64,000 nt of DNA from Elysia chlorotica (taxonomy: Eukaryota; Mollusca; Gastropoda; Plakobranchidae), in assembly GCA_003991915.1 (NCBI GenBank), contig RQTK01000870.1, forward strand, positions 110,819-174,818, in the 5' to 3' direction. Below the pieces are notes generated by a model, which was not told the DNA's origin, did no database searches, and saw nothing but the letters and a program-made list of their open reading frames with translations. Both the position numbers and the translations under genes were made by a program. The first letter of the stretch is position 1. Every line of letters starts with the position of its first letter. Positions 37,582 to 50,782 of the stretch are shown here, one piece after another.

Positions 37582-40119
37582 CTAGCGTACTTGAAGTGAG
37601 GTCTCGGTGTCAGAATAATCCATGGACACCAGCGTGGGAAAGTCTTCTATCTGTTTTTTCAACTTCTCGCTGGTGAGCTGCGTCTCGAGGTAGACGGGTG
37701 CGCGGTAGGGGCTATGGGACGCCCGTCTGTTCCTGGCGGGCCGATCGGCAGCCTTCTGGGCCTGGGCGCGAAGCGGCGATTCTTGGCGCTTGTGCTTCTG
37801 CGAGTGAGAGAAGCCGAACCCCTCCTCCCTTGCCTGGGGAGACTGGCGGCCGCGGTTAAGAGTCAGGTGGCCGTTCTTTAGATCGCAGGCCGTAATCCTC
37901 TCTTTGGAGCCTCCCCTATGATCGTTAACTCTGTGCGTTGTTGAGTCTTTGCTGGGATGATCTGAGCGTGAAGGCTGGTTGTTTCTTCTAATCGCTGGAT
38001 CTTTGCTGAATTTGTTGATGTGAATCTTGGTGATTGTCGTGGTGGATGTGGGATCGTTTTCATCGTTGACATCCTCACCGTGTAGCGGTTGGCTGGATCC
38101 CCACGCCGAGCTGTTGTGGTGCAGGCCGCCGTCAGAGCCCGCGCTGCGCGAGTCCCGCCAGTCCAGCAGCTCCAGCCGCCGCTCGCGGTAGTTGCTGCGA
38201 CCCGACAGCGCCCCGCCCGACCCGTCACTCATGCCGTCTGCCAGCTGGGGCAGGAAGAAGTGCAGCTGGGTGGGCTGCCCTTCCCGCACACGCGTCTCTA
38301 TCTCCACGCCGTGCTGGCCGGCAAGTGGCGGGGGCGGCGATGGGTTGAGTTCGCCAGGCCCATGTTCCGGCACACGAGAGGTCCGCCTGATGCTGGGGTA
38401 TGTTCCATGACTGTGAGGGTTCAGAGGACCAGGGGCGGCGAAGAGCGCGGTTTCTTTGCCAAGAGAACGATGTTGGTGCTGCCTATCATAAGACACGTCG
38501 TGCCTCTGTCGCATAACGTGACTCTGCGTCTTTCTCCTGATGGCCCGGGCCTCCCGCCCCCCGCTGCCGTCGTTCCTGACACCGGTATCCGCCACAGGTA
38601 GCGAAGCACCTTGGTCTAAAGCAGTCTGTTGTTTCCGTAACGTCTTGGCATTCATCTCTCTGCGGCACCGCGGACTATTGCTGTTTGTGGTAGCCGCTTT
38701 TTTGCTGTAATTAGTAATTTCATTCTCGACGCTGTCACGATCTGCCTGCAAAATGCCATTGAGCATATCCTGGCTGACTGTCGTGCGCATGTCGCGGAGA
38801 CTTTCGCTGCTGCTGCTACCATAGAAGTAACTCTCCGCGGGATAACTGGAGACCGACCCCGCTTTTGTGGACGGATCGTAAGCAACATGTTGCGCTTCCT
38901 GCAGACGCTCCGATGCCGCTATAAGTCGCTTGAATGTTGGAGAATGGCTCCTCGGATGGAAGCCGTGTTTAGAAGGGCTCAGAGTTTTTTGGTTTCCGGT
39001 GCTAGACTCCGCCTGCTGAGCGGATTTCAATTTTTGCTGAGGTAGTTTTTTGATCTGCTGTCTGTTCGCCATGTTGGCAGTCGTTGCTGATGTGCTTGGC
39101 TCGCTGCAACACTGAGCTTGGGCTGAAGATCGATGATGCTGTCTGCTGGCAGCTGAGCTGTCCCGGCTGATGTAGGCAGCCTGAAGCGGATCGAAACGCT
39201 TCTTCTTCACGTCTGCGGATCTGCTCCGGCAAACTGTCTCCTCCGAGACCGCACGTTGCAGCGGGACTGGAACACGGCTCGCCTTTGACAGCGACGTGTC
39301 TGGGTGTGGTTGCGTCCCTTCTGCAACGGTTGTGGCGCAACTTCGACTCAAAGCTAAACGGGCCCTGCACAAATCCTGTTTGCGCCGTGTGCCAATTTCA
39401 ACCCCAGACTTTGACCTGGGGACTGCGTGTAGTTCTGTGAGGATGTTCACGTCCGTCACCTCTGTATGGCGGAGTGCGTTGATGACTGGTGAAGAGAGAC
39501 GTCCGGGGCCGGGCGGATGAGCATGGGCGGCCCGGACTGCAGCAGGAGCGAGGCTGTGTCTGCCGTGAAGACCACGGCCTGGTGCGGCCTGGCGCACACC
39601 TGGCGGAACTGGTGCTTGCTGAGCGGGCCAGGGAACTGGGGCCCTGTCCGGCCTCTGGGGGTCACGGCACTTCTGATGACGCAGTACATCCCACTCGCTC
39701 CATCCTCGTTATCATCACCGTCGCCATTATCTCCATCATTATTGCCGTTTACGGCATCCCCCTGAGCACGGGAATCTTGGATCTTGTTGCACGACCTGCC
39801 ACTTCCGGTTTGTTTACTCCGAGTGTTGCTCGCGTCTGCTGACCGGGAGAGATGAATCGTACCGGAAGAGGAAGTGCTACGGGGCTGCTTTCTCTGCGCT
39901 GAAGAGTTCGCCCTGCCGTGGTGCAGAGAGCGGGAGAAGGCTGAGCGCGGGGGCTTGGCGGTCAGCGCCGCTCTGGACCCGTCCTCACTGTACCGGGTGG
40001 CCGGGTCGCCGTTGCTGTCGGGGAAGATGTCGATCCGGGTCACGTCCGACACGGACCTGCCCGGGACGGGTGAAGGTTGGGCTCGCGTCCTGTCGCCTGC
40101 TGGCTCCTGGCACGTGGGT
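37582..40119 (-). CDS. Unrecognised gene, large Ser/Arg/Gln-rich last exon with a frame change
   Basis: A GC-rich minus-strand open region in AT-rich DNA. An acceptor-like pyrimidine tract ending CTGTGCCAG puts the exon start at 40119. One frame runs 40119 to about 39456 and a second from about 39597 to the stop at 37582; they overlap, and the reading frame must change between about 39600 and 39416. Possible causes are an indel in the assembly or a very short intron: a GT-AG stretch at 39459-39416 (44 nt) would join the frames but is shorter than most animal introns. The protein is over 800 aa, low-complexity and apparently disordered, rich in S, R, Q, N and H, with TITKIHINKF near the middle and an ordered-looking C terminus (TSEKLKKQIEDFPTLVSMDY, then SDTETSLQ). 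No known domain was recognised. The last codons overlap a donor-like CAA/GTACGC, so coding could continue at lower coordinates. Confidence 0.65.
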
Positions 40120-40631
40120 CTGGCACAGATAGGGCAGGGAGGGGGTTGTGGAGACAGAGTTAAACATAACACATCAGAATATTCCTCGGCGTAAGTAAAA
40201 ATGAAAAAAAAAACCCAAAAAAACAAACAAACCCACACTTATTAGTGTTTCCATACAAACGAAAATAGTAATTTTTAATGTATTATAATGCCTTAAAATA
40301 CGACAAAACAAAGAAATACCAAAAAAAAAAAATATTAAACAATACAATCGACAAAGTATCAAAGACGACGCCCTCCCACTACACGTGGGCCCTATGGTAT
40401 TTTTTAATTTTGCGCAGCCGTCGATCAAAATCAAACAGGCTCAAGAAAAGGTGAGGTATTCGGGCTATCAGGTTTGTTGGTAAGGAAAATATTGATGATT
40501 GTAATACTTACCTCGCACGGTTGCATCTCCTTTTCCTAATTGTAGGTTGAATTATTTAGATACCAAAGGCAGATGAACAATAAGAAAACGCTGAACATAA
40601 CTCCCAAGGGGAACCTTATGAGAGAATAAAC

Positions 40632-40633
<2 letters not shown>

Positions 40634-40666
<33 letters not shown>
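40634..40666. repeat. GA microsatellite
   Basis: Short uninterrupted GA run. Confidence 0.93.
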
Positions 40667-40667
<1 letters not shown>

Positions 40668-41805
40668 GGAAATAGTGGAGATGGAGAGAGCCAGACAAAT
40701 AAATAAAGAGAGTGACGTGGGAAGACACAGCAAAATACAAGCAATTAGTAAAAAGAAATATGAATCAGTAAAAGCAAAAAAAAAAAAAAAATTAACCTAA
40801 TTGTGACCAACAGATGGCAAATTGAGGTCCCATCGGTTACTTCAGCTACACCAAATCAATAATTTTTAAACACAGAATAGGCGACATTCGCGTATTTTAA
40901 AGCGAAACGTTAGATGTTTGATCAAGACTGAATAAATGGGGGTGATTGTTCAAATCTAAAGTGTTATTTTGTCGAGTAAACTGTGTTAAACAAAGAATTA
41001 AAAAAAATAAAGGTTTTCATCTGAATACTGTTTCCTTAAGATATACATTTAGCCTTCATATTTGTACCATATAGCTTAAACTCATATCTAGACCCAACTC
41101 TTTAGGTTCGCCTTTCAAAGAACGTTAACAATGCACAGAACCATGGCGATGTTTTCATTGTGTTGCGAATTCGTTTTTCCCTGTATCGCTTCAAACGCGA
41201 AGAAAAACAGAGCAAAATAATGATAATTGTTATTATGTTCTGTATAATTTGAGTTGAAATAGCACAACGAATGGAAGTACACGTCTATCTCATTAACGCA
41301 AAACTTACGTTCTGTCTTCAACTAGAGGCTATCCAAACTTGAAGGTCTAAGATACAATGTTTGATTCAAACAAATGAATTAAGCTTCGCGTGTTCCTGAA
41401 TCGTTTAAGTCAGCGGACTGTCTTTCTGCAACATAGTTTGATTTGGTCTACGAAGGCGACTAGAGTCTAGATTTCTATACGAATTTACGGATTGGTAGAC
41501 TGGAGTACTGAAAGGTCTCCACTCTGCATGCAGTGCAACACAAAACTTGCTGAGAACATTCTAATACACGGTGTTGCGCCAGAGTTCGCATTTCACGGTA
41601 GCGAAACAAACAACAATACATTATACTATATACTATACAGTGTAACTCTTTTGTTCGGTTATTTGGTATACCGACACTGAAAGTTCTGCAGAGAAAAAAA
41701 GGGAGAGACTGTACACCGATGGATAAACAATCAGAATCACCGACAAATAAAAACAAAAGTGTGACGGGAAGAGAGAGTGACACGATGAGACTGAGAAACA
41801 ATCAG

Positions 41806-41824
41806 ACAGAGAGAGAGGAGAGAT

Positions 41825-41911
<87 letters not shown>

Positions 41912-41925
41912 AACAGAGAGAGAGG
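41806..41925. repeat. GA/GACA microsatellite
   Basis: GA repeats followed by GACA units. Confidence 0.95.
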
Positions 41926-42652
41926 CAGAAAAACTTTTTCAAATATAAAGCAAAGTCTTTTACATCGTTTAATAGACTTTTCTCAAAAGCCACAAGAAAA
42001 CAAAACCGTTTTGAACCAGATGTATGTCCATTGTGTCAGTCCATATTGTGACGCCAAGTTAAAGTAGAAAGAGGAACAAAGTGAACTAGTGGACCATACA
42101 AAAATCAGTTCGCGATCGACATCGGTACAGCCACGGCTGGCGAGCAGGCACAGAGAACTGTAAGATTCATCACCTTGCTCTTTGTCTCCTTTAAACACAC
42201 AGGACTGACTCGGGAAAATCAATATGAAAAGTTTTGTAATGTTAACAGGTGAATGCAACACGTGAGTTTGCCCAGACTTGATACAGAAAGTTCAATATCT
42301 CACCAGAGAGGGTGAATTTCTGAGAGGTTTCACGGGGAGAATAATGCGTATATGGGTTAGGATAATTAGGGCGATTCCGACCTTCATTAAATCTTAGTAA
42401 AACTCAGTCTCAACATTACTCAAGCGCCTTAATCCAATTTAAAAAAATAGAGTGAGCACACGTCACCCTAGCTCCACGTATCAATAATACTGTGAGCTCT
42501 TTTTGTGAGACGTCTCGCTAAAATCTATTGTCTCTGGTCTTGCAATCATTGCGAATCATTATGTACGGTACTTATTTATCTTTCTGAGATTTGTTAATCT
42601 AATAAATTGACCTAACCAGTCCATCAAACCAGAGATTTATTAGAGTGGTGAA

Positions 42653-42889
42653 GTAGTAGTAGTTGAGTTGGTTTTACGTCCAACATCAGCACTAAATAGA
42701 CTATATTGTGGACGAGCCCCAAGACTGACGTCTTTATGTGCTGCCACACACGAGACAAGAGATGCCATGACTCTTGTCTCAGCCGATCACATTAACCTGA
42801 CACCGACCCAACCAGTATGGAGCGAAATCGCCAGGACTCGAACCACGGATCTTTTGCGTCGGAAGCCGATGCCCTACCACAGAGCCCCC
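42653..42889 (-). mobile_element. Full-length tRNA-derived SINE, reverse orientation, with target-site duplication
   Basis: Read on the minus strand it starts with a tRNA-like head (GGGGGCTCTGTGGTAGGGCA, B box GGTTCGAGTCC), continues into the body shared with 24686-24985 (TTGGGTCGGTGTCAGG, TGATCGGCTGAGACAA, GTGGCAGCACATAAAG) and ends in a tail TTGGACGTAAAACCAACTC plus ACT repeats. It is flanked by a perfect 14-base duplication, ATTAGAGTGGTGAA, at 42639-42652 and 42890-42903, the mark of LINE-driven insertion. Confidence 0.85.
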
Positions 42890-43659
42890 ATTAGAGTGGT
42901 GAAAAGGCACATCCTATTTTAGATACAAGTCAAATCTTTATTATAATAATGTTTTGCAATATCAGTCTTCATACAGGGATTCATTTTGACAAAGATTGTT
43001 GTTACTGTAATATGTTCAAAACTTCGGCCCTTATGATCCGACAGTCTACTATATCATTTTCATTGAATGAATATTACCAATGTAGCTAAACCATTGTGTT
43101 AATTTTCTCCGAATCTAGAAAATACAGCCAGCGGCTAACATTGTAACAAACTAACCAGTACTAAATGTAAGGATAAAATACATAACAGGCAAATAGAGAG
43201 ACAGGCGGAGATACAATTACCCCTTCGCTCTTACTTGGGAAACGTGAGGACGTTGGTTGTTTCCGCCTTTTATTCTACAACCATCTAAATCTGTAAAAAC
43301 TAGCACCGAGATAGGCCCAAACTTTCTGACTGGTTTTCACCCGCTCAGCATTGTTAAAAAAAAAAAAAGACTTTCGTGTGCCTTCCTTCACTACTTTACT
43401 TTTAAATGTTATGTAAGAAACAAAAAATTCAACTAGCAAAAGAAGTTCATAATTACCTATTCGGTGCCACGAGCAGCCATTTATAATTAGCAGAAAATGT
43501 ATTATTTATTTTTTATTCGTTCCACCAATAATAAACCTGACGCCCATACACTCAGTAATTCGGTGTAATTGTAAGCCACACTGCATCTTTTTATTTTAAG
43601 GGGAAAGGTTTAATGGGTTTTTTTTAATCTACTGAGTAATAAAAAATGAATCCCATCGC

Positions 43660-43944
<285 letters not shown>

Positions 43945-44659
43945 ACTGCTTGGTTGGTGAGTCAGGATTCTTCGTAAACCTGCCCTGTCTCGCATGCGTG
44001 TTTGTAGACCAGTCCACTTTTGTTATTGCTAATACATCATTATTAGGCGAGTTAACATAACTTCTGTAGGATCCAGGTTTATACCAAATCGATCTGCTTT
44101 TTTTTTTGTCTGAAAGTATCTCTTTACATAAAAGAAACAAATCTTAGATGTAATATTTCTGCTTAACAAAAGCTTTCGAAACTAAGAGAACTCGAATGTC
44201 AAATACCGTAAAAACAAATTTAGAACAAGAAAGAAGATGCAGCTTTGAACAAAGGCTGCATAAAAAGAAATATAACTTTGATAAAACAATGATTGTTTAG
44301 CTTACATTGGGAACATATTGAGCTGACATAAGTCGTATATCTCTGGTCTCCCATGATAAAAAACATTACATTTTGTTTGTCGGATTTCGAGCAGCTGAGA
44401 CAAGATTTTTAGTATTCCTACACCAAAATTTGTCAGACGACAGTCTTGGTTCCTTCCATAATACATGTACAGCCTGGTTGTTTACGTTAGAAGCTAAGAA
44501 ATGAACCAACCGAACGTTGAACCCATTAGATTGTTTCCAGGGGATACAAAGGAGCCAGGCAACCAAGAAAGCCACAAATCTGCAGAACGGACGACGGTTC
44601 TCGAAGGTGGTTGTGAGGAACATCAACTACAGTGGCCGTTTGAGCTGCAAAGAACTGAA

Positions 44660-44732
44660 CTCACTCTCTCTCTCTCTCTCTTTCTCCCTCTCTCTCCCTT
44701 TCTCTTTCTTTCTCTTTCTCTCTCTCTCACAC
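44660..44732. repeat. Imperfect CT microsatellite
   Basis: CT repeats with many TTT and CCC interruptions. Confidence 0.85.
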
Positions 44733-46513
44733 ATCTTTCTAGTGACACTTTCTTTATCTGTCTCTATCTCTGCCTCTCTAAAGACTCTCTCTATGTTTCT
44801 ATATAACACCCTACGTCTCTTCTTCCTCTCTATGCCTCTCTATCTTTTCTATCTGTGTAATATGCATCTCCTCTACCCTCTTTCTCTTTACGTGTTTCTT
44901 TACACTCTCGTCGTCGTTCTGTCTGTCTGACTGCCTGTCTTTGCCCCTGTTCTCTATCACATTCACCACATCTTTCTCTCTATTGTGTAGATTCCATATT
45001 TGTCCAGGACGAACAACATAAACAAGTATTCCTGCAGTGTCTCTGTACACATTTTTTAGAACCAAAATACACTAGTGAAGTCGAATTAACATGAGTGGTT
45101 ACATAAAATAGATGTGTTGATTGTTTCCTCGATTTATTAATTAATTGCTAAATCAATGGAAGCTTATTTAGACGTTTTTTATTCTCATCTCTATGGCGTC
45201 TGTGAAAAAATGAACTTGTAGCTACTTATAAGATGTTACTGAATCTAAGTGATCTTTTTCTGTCAGAAGAGGCTCAGGAAAGATTATAGTTATATTTAGG
45301 AAGGCTGGAGAAAAGCTAGGGTATTTATCTGAACGTAATGAATTAAATGATAATTTATACGCAAAGAAAAGTGAGGGTACTGGATTCTTACGGACGAACC
45401 AATTTATTTTTTAAATCTATCTTAATCACAAATGTTGTTCTAAGGATCTTAAATTAGATAAAGGTTATCTGTCAGAATACAGTAGCTGCGGACAGTGGTT
45501 TTGAATTCGAACGATCTGCAGAAAGTTACATAGTCTATTTTTTTTAAACGCAATGTCAGATATGATCTACACGACTTAGCGCGAAGGCAGGCACCGATCC
45601 ATGATTTATTGCACGGCGCTAGACAACTTCCATCCTCGCAAACCCCGCTCCTTAGGGCAGGCAGTAGAGCGACCACTCCTTCTGGAAGGACAAAAACTGG
45701 CTGATGCTTCCCAGACCCATTTCATATCTCTCAAATCGATCTTAAAATAATTGATCTGTAGCTATACAGGTACACGTGAGTTCACCAAGTGGACTGCACC
45801 TACTGTGGGCATTGAATATATATGAGTAGTGCCAGTTAAAAAGGCTAATCAGAAACTACAGAGCAGATTCCAAAGGAAGAGTGGTAATACAATATGATGC
45901 CTTGGCAGATCTGATCTCAAATCTCAAATCGAGACCTTTTTACAGCGCAAGTCACCGGTCCGACCTGACGCAAAGTCTGTAGAGAGGAAGGAGTGAGTAC
46001 ATCTTTTTGTAATAAACGAAACTGTTCTTTTATATCTATTCAATGGTTAGCATAGGATATCAGGATACTCAGCCAGTACATTAATTCAATCTTCTGAACT
46101 CACGCAATGTAAAATGTCCTTATTGTGTTTAATGGTGTTATCATAAAGATCACATTGGCACTTAATGCACAGTTTGCTCCTCTCGGTTTGAGTACATGGT
46201 CTTTTCTCTGGGGACGTCACAACATACACGATTAACATAATGGACCCCAATCTGTGCCCCCAAACTCATTGATTGCACCCCCGCCCCCACACACGCACCC
46301 CTTACTGTTTGTCTGTTCGCCCAGGAAAGTTGAGTGAGCGATACATATTTACGTGTATTTTTTTTTGGCAATGTTCGTCCCTGCTCGAGCTGGACAATAA
46401 CTCTTACAGGCTGCAAGAAAGTCAATGTGTGATTGCTGGCATTCCACGCCAGGCCGAACCAGACTTTGCGGACCAGAGCCAACTTGACCAGGAGCAAATT
46501 ACTGCCACATTGG

Positions 46514-46580
46514 GGTGGCCGCTAGCTCAGTCGATTGACTAGTCAGGGGGCCGCTGTTTGAATCTCAGCTCGTACCTCTA
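46514..46580 (+). mobile_element. tRNA-like sequence, possible SINE head of another subtype
   Basis: CGCTAGCTCAGTCGATTGAC resembles an A box and GTTTGAATCTC a degenerate B box at tRNA-like spacing. The arms do not pair well and the body of the other SINEs was not seen after it. Confidence 0.35.
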
Positions 46581-46698
46581 TCTCTATATATTATTCTTTG
46601 TAAAACCATAGCGAAGTAATCTATTCAGAGATTGTTTTAATTTACTGAGAGGTTCAGGAGAAGTCGGGTATTTTTCTCCACCGTCCCTTTGAGAGGAG

Positions 46699-46784
46699 AA
46701 TCAATGTTTCTTTCTGGAATGGCATTGTCAATTCCAAGTCAAATCAATGTTTCTTTCTGGAATGGCATATTCAATTCCAAGTCA
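46699..46784 (+). repeat. 43-bp tandem duplication
   Basis: Two copies beginning AATCAATGTTTCTTTCTGGA start at 46699 and 46742 and differ only near GGCATTGTC/GGCATATTC. Confidence 0.88.
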
Positions 46785-47728
46785 GTGTGCAGTACACCAG
46801 CACAGTCTTGTCTTATCTATGGTAGATCCTGAAATCCTCCTTATGGTATACTGGGTATTTCTATATACCAATCTACATTAAATTGTGGAGAGAATAATGG
46901 TACAATTTATATCAAATTCGCCCAAGGCACACACTTCTGAGCATTAGAATAGGGAATCAACTTGCATGAATCTACAGGGAGTCCGTTGAAATATAGAGAG
47001 CCAAACTGGCCATTTCTTCGAGAATACAACCACTTTAACCTACTGATTAACCTACGTGCTGGTCTTTTATCAAAGGATTCGGGGAGTGAAATAATTGAAG
47101 TTTCCCCATCTGTCTTAAGATAGCCCTAAAACGGCTGAGGAATTGATTGGGTGTGTGTGTGTTTGTATAGCTAGCGTTAACCAGCCCCGCACTGCGCCCG
47201 GTAATCCGATGGCTCAAGCTTGTATTGATTGGCGCGCCTGCTTCAAACACTTGTTAATTCCTCGTGGGACGGTAATCAGCGCCGCTCAACACAACGATCA
47301 CAACTGTCTCAAGGCGATTGTTGCATCACGAACAATAATATAGCCGTTACCGTGCTGACGTGCTGTAAAAAACAAACTCACTCTAAAAACGCATCAAGAA
47401 CAACGCAAAATGTTTTTAAAGAGACAAGTTTACACACGGAACAAAGTAAATGGATACATAGTAAATATATACTAAAATAGTTAAAATAAGAATAATTATC
47501 TCAATAAAATGATATAATCATCAACACTCTGGTTGCACAAATAAAACTACACGCTATAAATACATTTATAACTATTCCTAAGTCTCCCTGTCTATGTACA
47601 TGTCTATTACAGTTCCACTCTCCAAAAATTGCCTGTCTCTGTGTGTTTGCATGTCTTTCTCTGTCTGTTTGCCTCTCTGCTGTCTCTTTCTGCATGACTA
47701 TTTTTTATTTTCTGACTGTTTCTTCCCC

Positions 47729-47762
<34 letters not shown>

Positions 47763-47784
47763 CTCTCTTTTTACTTTTTTGTCT

Positions 47785-50127
47785 CTAAATTCATTGGAAA
47801 TAATAATGTAGGTAAGGATAGTTTGAAAAAAAAATTGCGTGTATATTACGATTATTCTCGAATGGCCAGAACCTCGATATCACAACTTTGAACTTTGAAA
47901 GTAATTATAAAAAAACCCCCAACAAAGCAGATATCTCAGGTGCGTAAACCTTAACTAAGCATTAAAAATGCAAGTCGTTTTAAAACACTTAAAAGTTGAC
48001 TTAGAACTGTTGCAACATTCTTTGACAAACAAAGCCATAAAATGGGTTCGATATGTTGGCACCGTTTTTGCCAGATCAAACTGAATGATAATGGTATGCT
48101 TCTCTTGCAATAGACCTTAATGAAGTGAATTCCACGAAAATAATAGTGCACAATGAAAAAACACGCGGTCTTAATGATCTAACCCTGACATGGCAAGTAA
48201 ACAAATACTGTCCCTAAAACTTAGTTATCTCTAGCACAGTTGGGCTTCTCCTTGCAGAGTAAATATTTGCATAGTGGTTTTTCTGTTTATTTTGTTTTAG
48301 TGATAGAATCGTCCTTTTTATGACCCGCACACAATATTATTCTTCTCATTCCAGTGTTTGGAATTAATCAAGCAATTATCATGTTCTAACATGCGAATTT
48401 GCAATTGACTACCATACATTTAGATGTGTCCAATCTCGAAGAATGCTAAAATCTTGCCCAAATAAACCACCCTTTGTGTTTTTCTCTTTTATAGAAAATA
48501 AAAGTATCTTTATCTCATACAAAGTTTATTTGGAGGTGACCCTGATCAAGGTTATGCGAATGAAAAACTAAACAGACGGTACAATGTATAAGATTGGCTG
48601 CCTTTCCTTAGCTACATAAACACATATATATCGAATATTGAGTGAACTGTGTAATTATACCGAGAAACGGTTAGCATAGACACTAACCTTTGTTGGCGAT
48701 AATGTTCACAAACAAGTATTCAAGTACAACTTCCTACATAGGCGATTGGATACATAATAAGAAACTAACCAGAGAGCGGAGAAGGGAGAAACAGGGAGGA
48801 GGGTTACAAAGACAGATAGTAAGATAGCTAGGAATACAAATAGATAGATCGAGATAGTTTCTTTTTTAGGAAAAAAAGTAGAGATGAGAGTGCTCAACTA
48901 GATCTATATTACAAATATGAAATCTAGGAGCATTTTATCTTTAATCCAATCTAGAATTAAAACTTACACGACACTACTGCCAGTTTCATGCAGCAGGCTG
49001 CAATCTTCAGGTATCGTGTGTTGTTCTTAGGCTGTGTTGTTGTCGCCGTTCGCGTATTCCAAGAGAAATTTCCGCCTGTGCATACATGTGCTGAAAAGTT
49101 CTTTCCGCTTGTTTAGTAAGTTGGTGCGAAAAAGAATGTGCACCTTTTCTTCGAGGAACAGATATACATATTTATAGATAAAGATATAGATAGATAGGTA
49201 GATAAATAGATAGACAGAAACTAGTTAGATAGATAGAGAGATAGACTCATAGAGGCAGAAATTGGCATACAAAAAGACAGATAGACAGATAAGTTTCGAT
49301 ATTTGTTAGTAAAATGTAAACTTATGGGTAAATCCGGTATGATTTAACACAGGCTATCGGATAGCCATAGTAAAGGCTGACAATCTTCTATCGCTAACAT
49401 ACAACCTTAACTTTCGCGTGTGAGAACCGGTAGGCATAACATCACACTGAACAAGTCATTTATTAACACATCATGTATCACTTTTCTTATGAGGAATTGA
49501 GTCACCAAGTACCGAGTCTAGAGCATACATAGATAATCAGGGCACGCCACTAATTTTTTTTGTTCAGACAGCATGAAAAGTCTAAATTGCTTCCTGCTTT
49601 ATTGGTTTCGCATTTGTTTAAATTATATAAACAGGTTATTCTTTGTTTACCTCTAATTCTTTTAAGATCTATTTTTCCAATCAAGGCTGAAAGTTCTTTA
49701 CTTTTGTGTCGATTTAAATGTCTTATGAATTCCATTTTTTAAACAGATATTTAAAATATGATTTAAAAAAGAAATGACATTTGTCTTATTTTATATAAAA
49801 AGATTCAAGTTATTTTTTTTTATTTCCTCGACTCACATGAATCTCTCTTTAGCGAGGTAGTGTCTAGATCATATATATACACATTTGAAATATAATAGTA
49901 TTAGAAATGTATTTTGGAACATTCATTTCTAGATGGTAAAACAACTGCCGATAATGTTGCACAGATTTTATATTGGATTGTATGCTGGATGCACGATAGG
50001 CCCACTAATATACCCGTATTCGACAATTAGGGGGCTTGGAAAAAGCAACAACAATCAAACGAAATACAGAGTAAAAGAGACAGATAACTGAAAATAAAAG
50101 ACAGAAATGGAAAGAAGGAAGACATAG
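47785..50127. other. No gene seen
   Basis: AT-rich sequence with scattered short GATA words at about 49160-49290. No open frame with coding character. Confidence 0.55.
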
Positions 50128-50149
50128 AGAGATAGATAGAGAGATAGAT

Positions 50150-50246
<97 letters not shown>

Positions 50247-50259
50247 GACAGACAGAGAG

Positions 50260-50318
<59 letters not shown>

Positions 50319-50327
50319 GAGAAAGAG
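50128..50327. repeat. GATA then GA microsatellite
   Basis: About 24 GATA units followed by GACA and GA runs. Confidence 0.97.
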
Positions 50328-50735
50328 AATTTGAAAAGATAATTTTAGTCCCTTTCCAGTTCAAGCTAAGGCTGTTTTTTTATGGAATATTTATAAATTA
50401 TGTCCACGCCAGCTTCTCTTCATGTCTGATAAAGCACAGGAACAAACCTTTAACCGCAAATAAGGTCATTTTTGGACTAAGAAACAAATATGTCGAGCTG
50501 CTGTAAGACAAGTTCATAGAATCATAAAAGATTCGAAATAGAAATAAAAGAAAAGCCGTCAACAAAGGAATGAATGAAACTATCGTGTCATCAAGAAGAC
50601 ATGACGATCATACTCCGAAAAAGCGTATTTTGTTTGAATGTTGCAACACAGTTTTTTTTACTAAACTAAACATTAAGTATCTGGTTGGTTGGCAGCTAAG
50701 CATCACATTTTGACGCAGTCTGGTATTTTTGTTAC

Positions 50736-50782
50736 CTTTGTCCAACATGGCTGCTGAGCCTGAAGGTTGGCAGGAAGGCCAT
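50736..50782 (-). CDS. Tentative first coding exon upstream of the 40.1-37.6 kb gene
   Basis: On the minus strand an ATG in good context (GACATGG) at 50782 opens MAFLPTFRLSSHVGQ and ends CAAAG before a GTAACA donor at 50735. Two bases of a codon are left over, which fits the phase of the exon starting at 40119 (AG plus A gives Arg). The phase match has a one-in-three chance of being accidental and the intron would be about 10.6 kb. An in-frame TGA lies upstream at 50821-50819, so this would have to be the initiating exon. Confidence 0.25.

Larger units (their letters stand above)
40240..42638. other. No gene seen
   Basis: AT-rich sequence with the GA arrays listed separately. It may be intron of the minus-strand gene ending at 37582. 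Confidence 0.5.

Noticed and set aside
38089-38601. 170-aa plus-strand open frame inside the minus-strand gene
   Set aside because: Shadow of the GC-rich minus-strand frame, rich in Arg, Pro and Ala.
46162-46497. 111-aa minus-strand open frame
   Set aside because: No family resemblance, no supporting splice sites, and composition similar to the surrounding DNA.
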